Assembly (NCBI GenBank): GCA_030642005.1
Contig: DAOWOP010000170.1
Location: 1 to 5,814, forward strand
Direction of reading: 5' to 3'
Length of the DNA stretch: 5,814 bases
From: Planctomycetales bacterium
GTDB taxonomy: Bacteria > Planctomycetota > Phycisphaerae > SM23-33
Program-made: the position numbers and the translations under genes
Notes under the pieces: generated by a model
Told to the model about the DNA's origin: nothing
Database searches by the model: none
Seen by the model: the letters and a program-made list of their open reading frames with translations, nothing else
In this document: piece after piece, positions 5,809 to 5,814 of the stretch
How the letters are laid out: each line of letters opens with the position of its first letter
How positions within the stretch are numbered: position 1 is the stretch's first letter

Positions 5809-5814
5809 AAAAAC

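Larger units (their letters stand above)
5624..5810. repeat. REP/BIME-like array of five GC-rich hairpins
   Basis: This non-coding stretch upstream of the radical SAM gene holds five inverted repeats with GC-rich stems of 5 to 10 bp. Three read TTAGCCC.. on the plus strand (stems at 5628-5642, 5655-5674 and 5699-5711). Two read AGCCC.. on the minus strand (5740-5752 and 5775-5808). Two types alternate: a short GCCCC-NNN-GGGGC hairpin and a longer CCCAG..CTGGG hairpin. Opposed copies of related hairpins are the hallmark of REP/BIME clusters, often mobilised by RAYT transposases; none is encoded in the window. The array may continue past the right edge. Confidence 0.75.

Noticed and set aside
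5624..5810. CRISPR array
   Set aside because: The repeats are of two types, unevenly spaced, in both orientations and without uniform spacers; a hairpin repeat cluster explains them better.

Overview
The window looks like a piece of a GC-rich planctomycete-type chromosome, possibly class Phycisphaerae. This is inferred from gene style, not from a marker gene. The clues are a Hanks-type Ser/Thr kinase with an extra N-terminal helical module, next to STAS and RsbW-like ATPase genes; a DUF4139-type protein; and GC-rich 'TTAGCCCC..GGGGC' hairpin repeats. No rRNA, tRNA, CRISPR array or transposase gene is visible, and no gene-free stretch exceeds 300 bases.

Layout. Bases 1-1806 (+) hold the 3' part of a DUF4139-domain gene that enters from the left and ends in a long coiled coil. 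It converges on a minus-strand block. The 64-bp gap between them holds a 14-bp inverted repeat, probably a shared terminator. The minus strand, read from right to left, carries a radical SAM enzyme (5575-4502), a membrane-anchored Ser/Thr protein kinase (4380-3139), a STAS-domain anti-anti-sigma-like protein (3052-2690), an RsbW/SpoIIAB-like GHKL ATPase (2665-2240) and a second STAS protein (2227-1871). Bases 5624-5810 are a non-coding array of five GC-rich hairpins. The first three are in one orientation and the last two are inverted, like a REP/BIME cluster.

How it works together. STAS, ATPase kinase and STAS are packed with gaps of 24 and 12 bp. They have their own near-consensus sigma70-type promoter (TTGACA, 18 bp, TATCAT) just after the kinase stop codon. 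Together they form the core of a partner-switching circuit: an RsbW-like kinase phosphorylates a STAS protein on a conserved serine and so controls a partner. Both STAS proteins keep the serine aligned with SpoIIAA Ser58 but have lost the preceding Asp. The upstream Hanks kinase is a plausible extra input. No PP2C phosphatase, sigma factor or other output partner is in the window. The radical SAM gene is co-directional but 121 bp away, and its link to signalling is unknown.

The points most worth checking are the dual-STAS/single-ATPase cassette with its own promoter, an AT-richer 56-bp imperfect palindrome inserted in frame in the radical SAM gene, and the mirrored hairpin array at the right edge.
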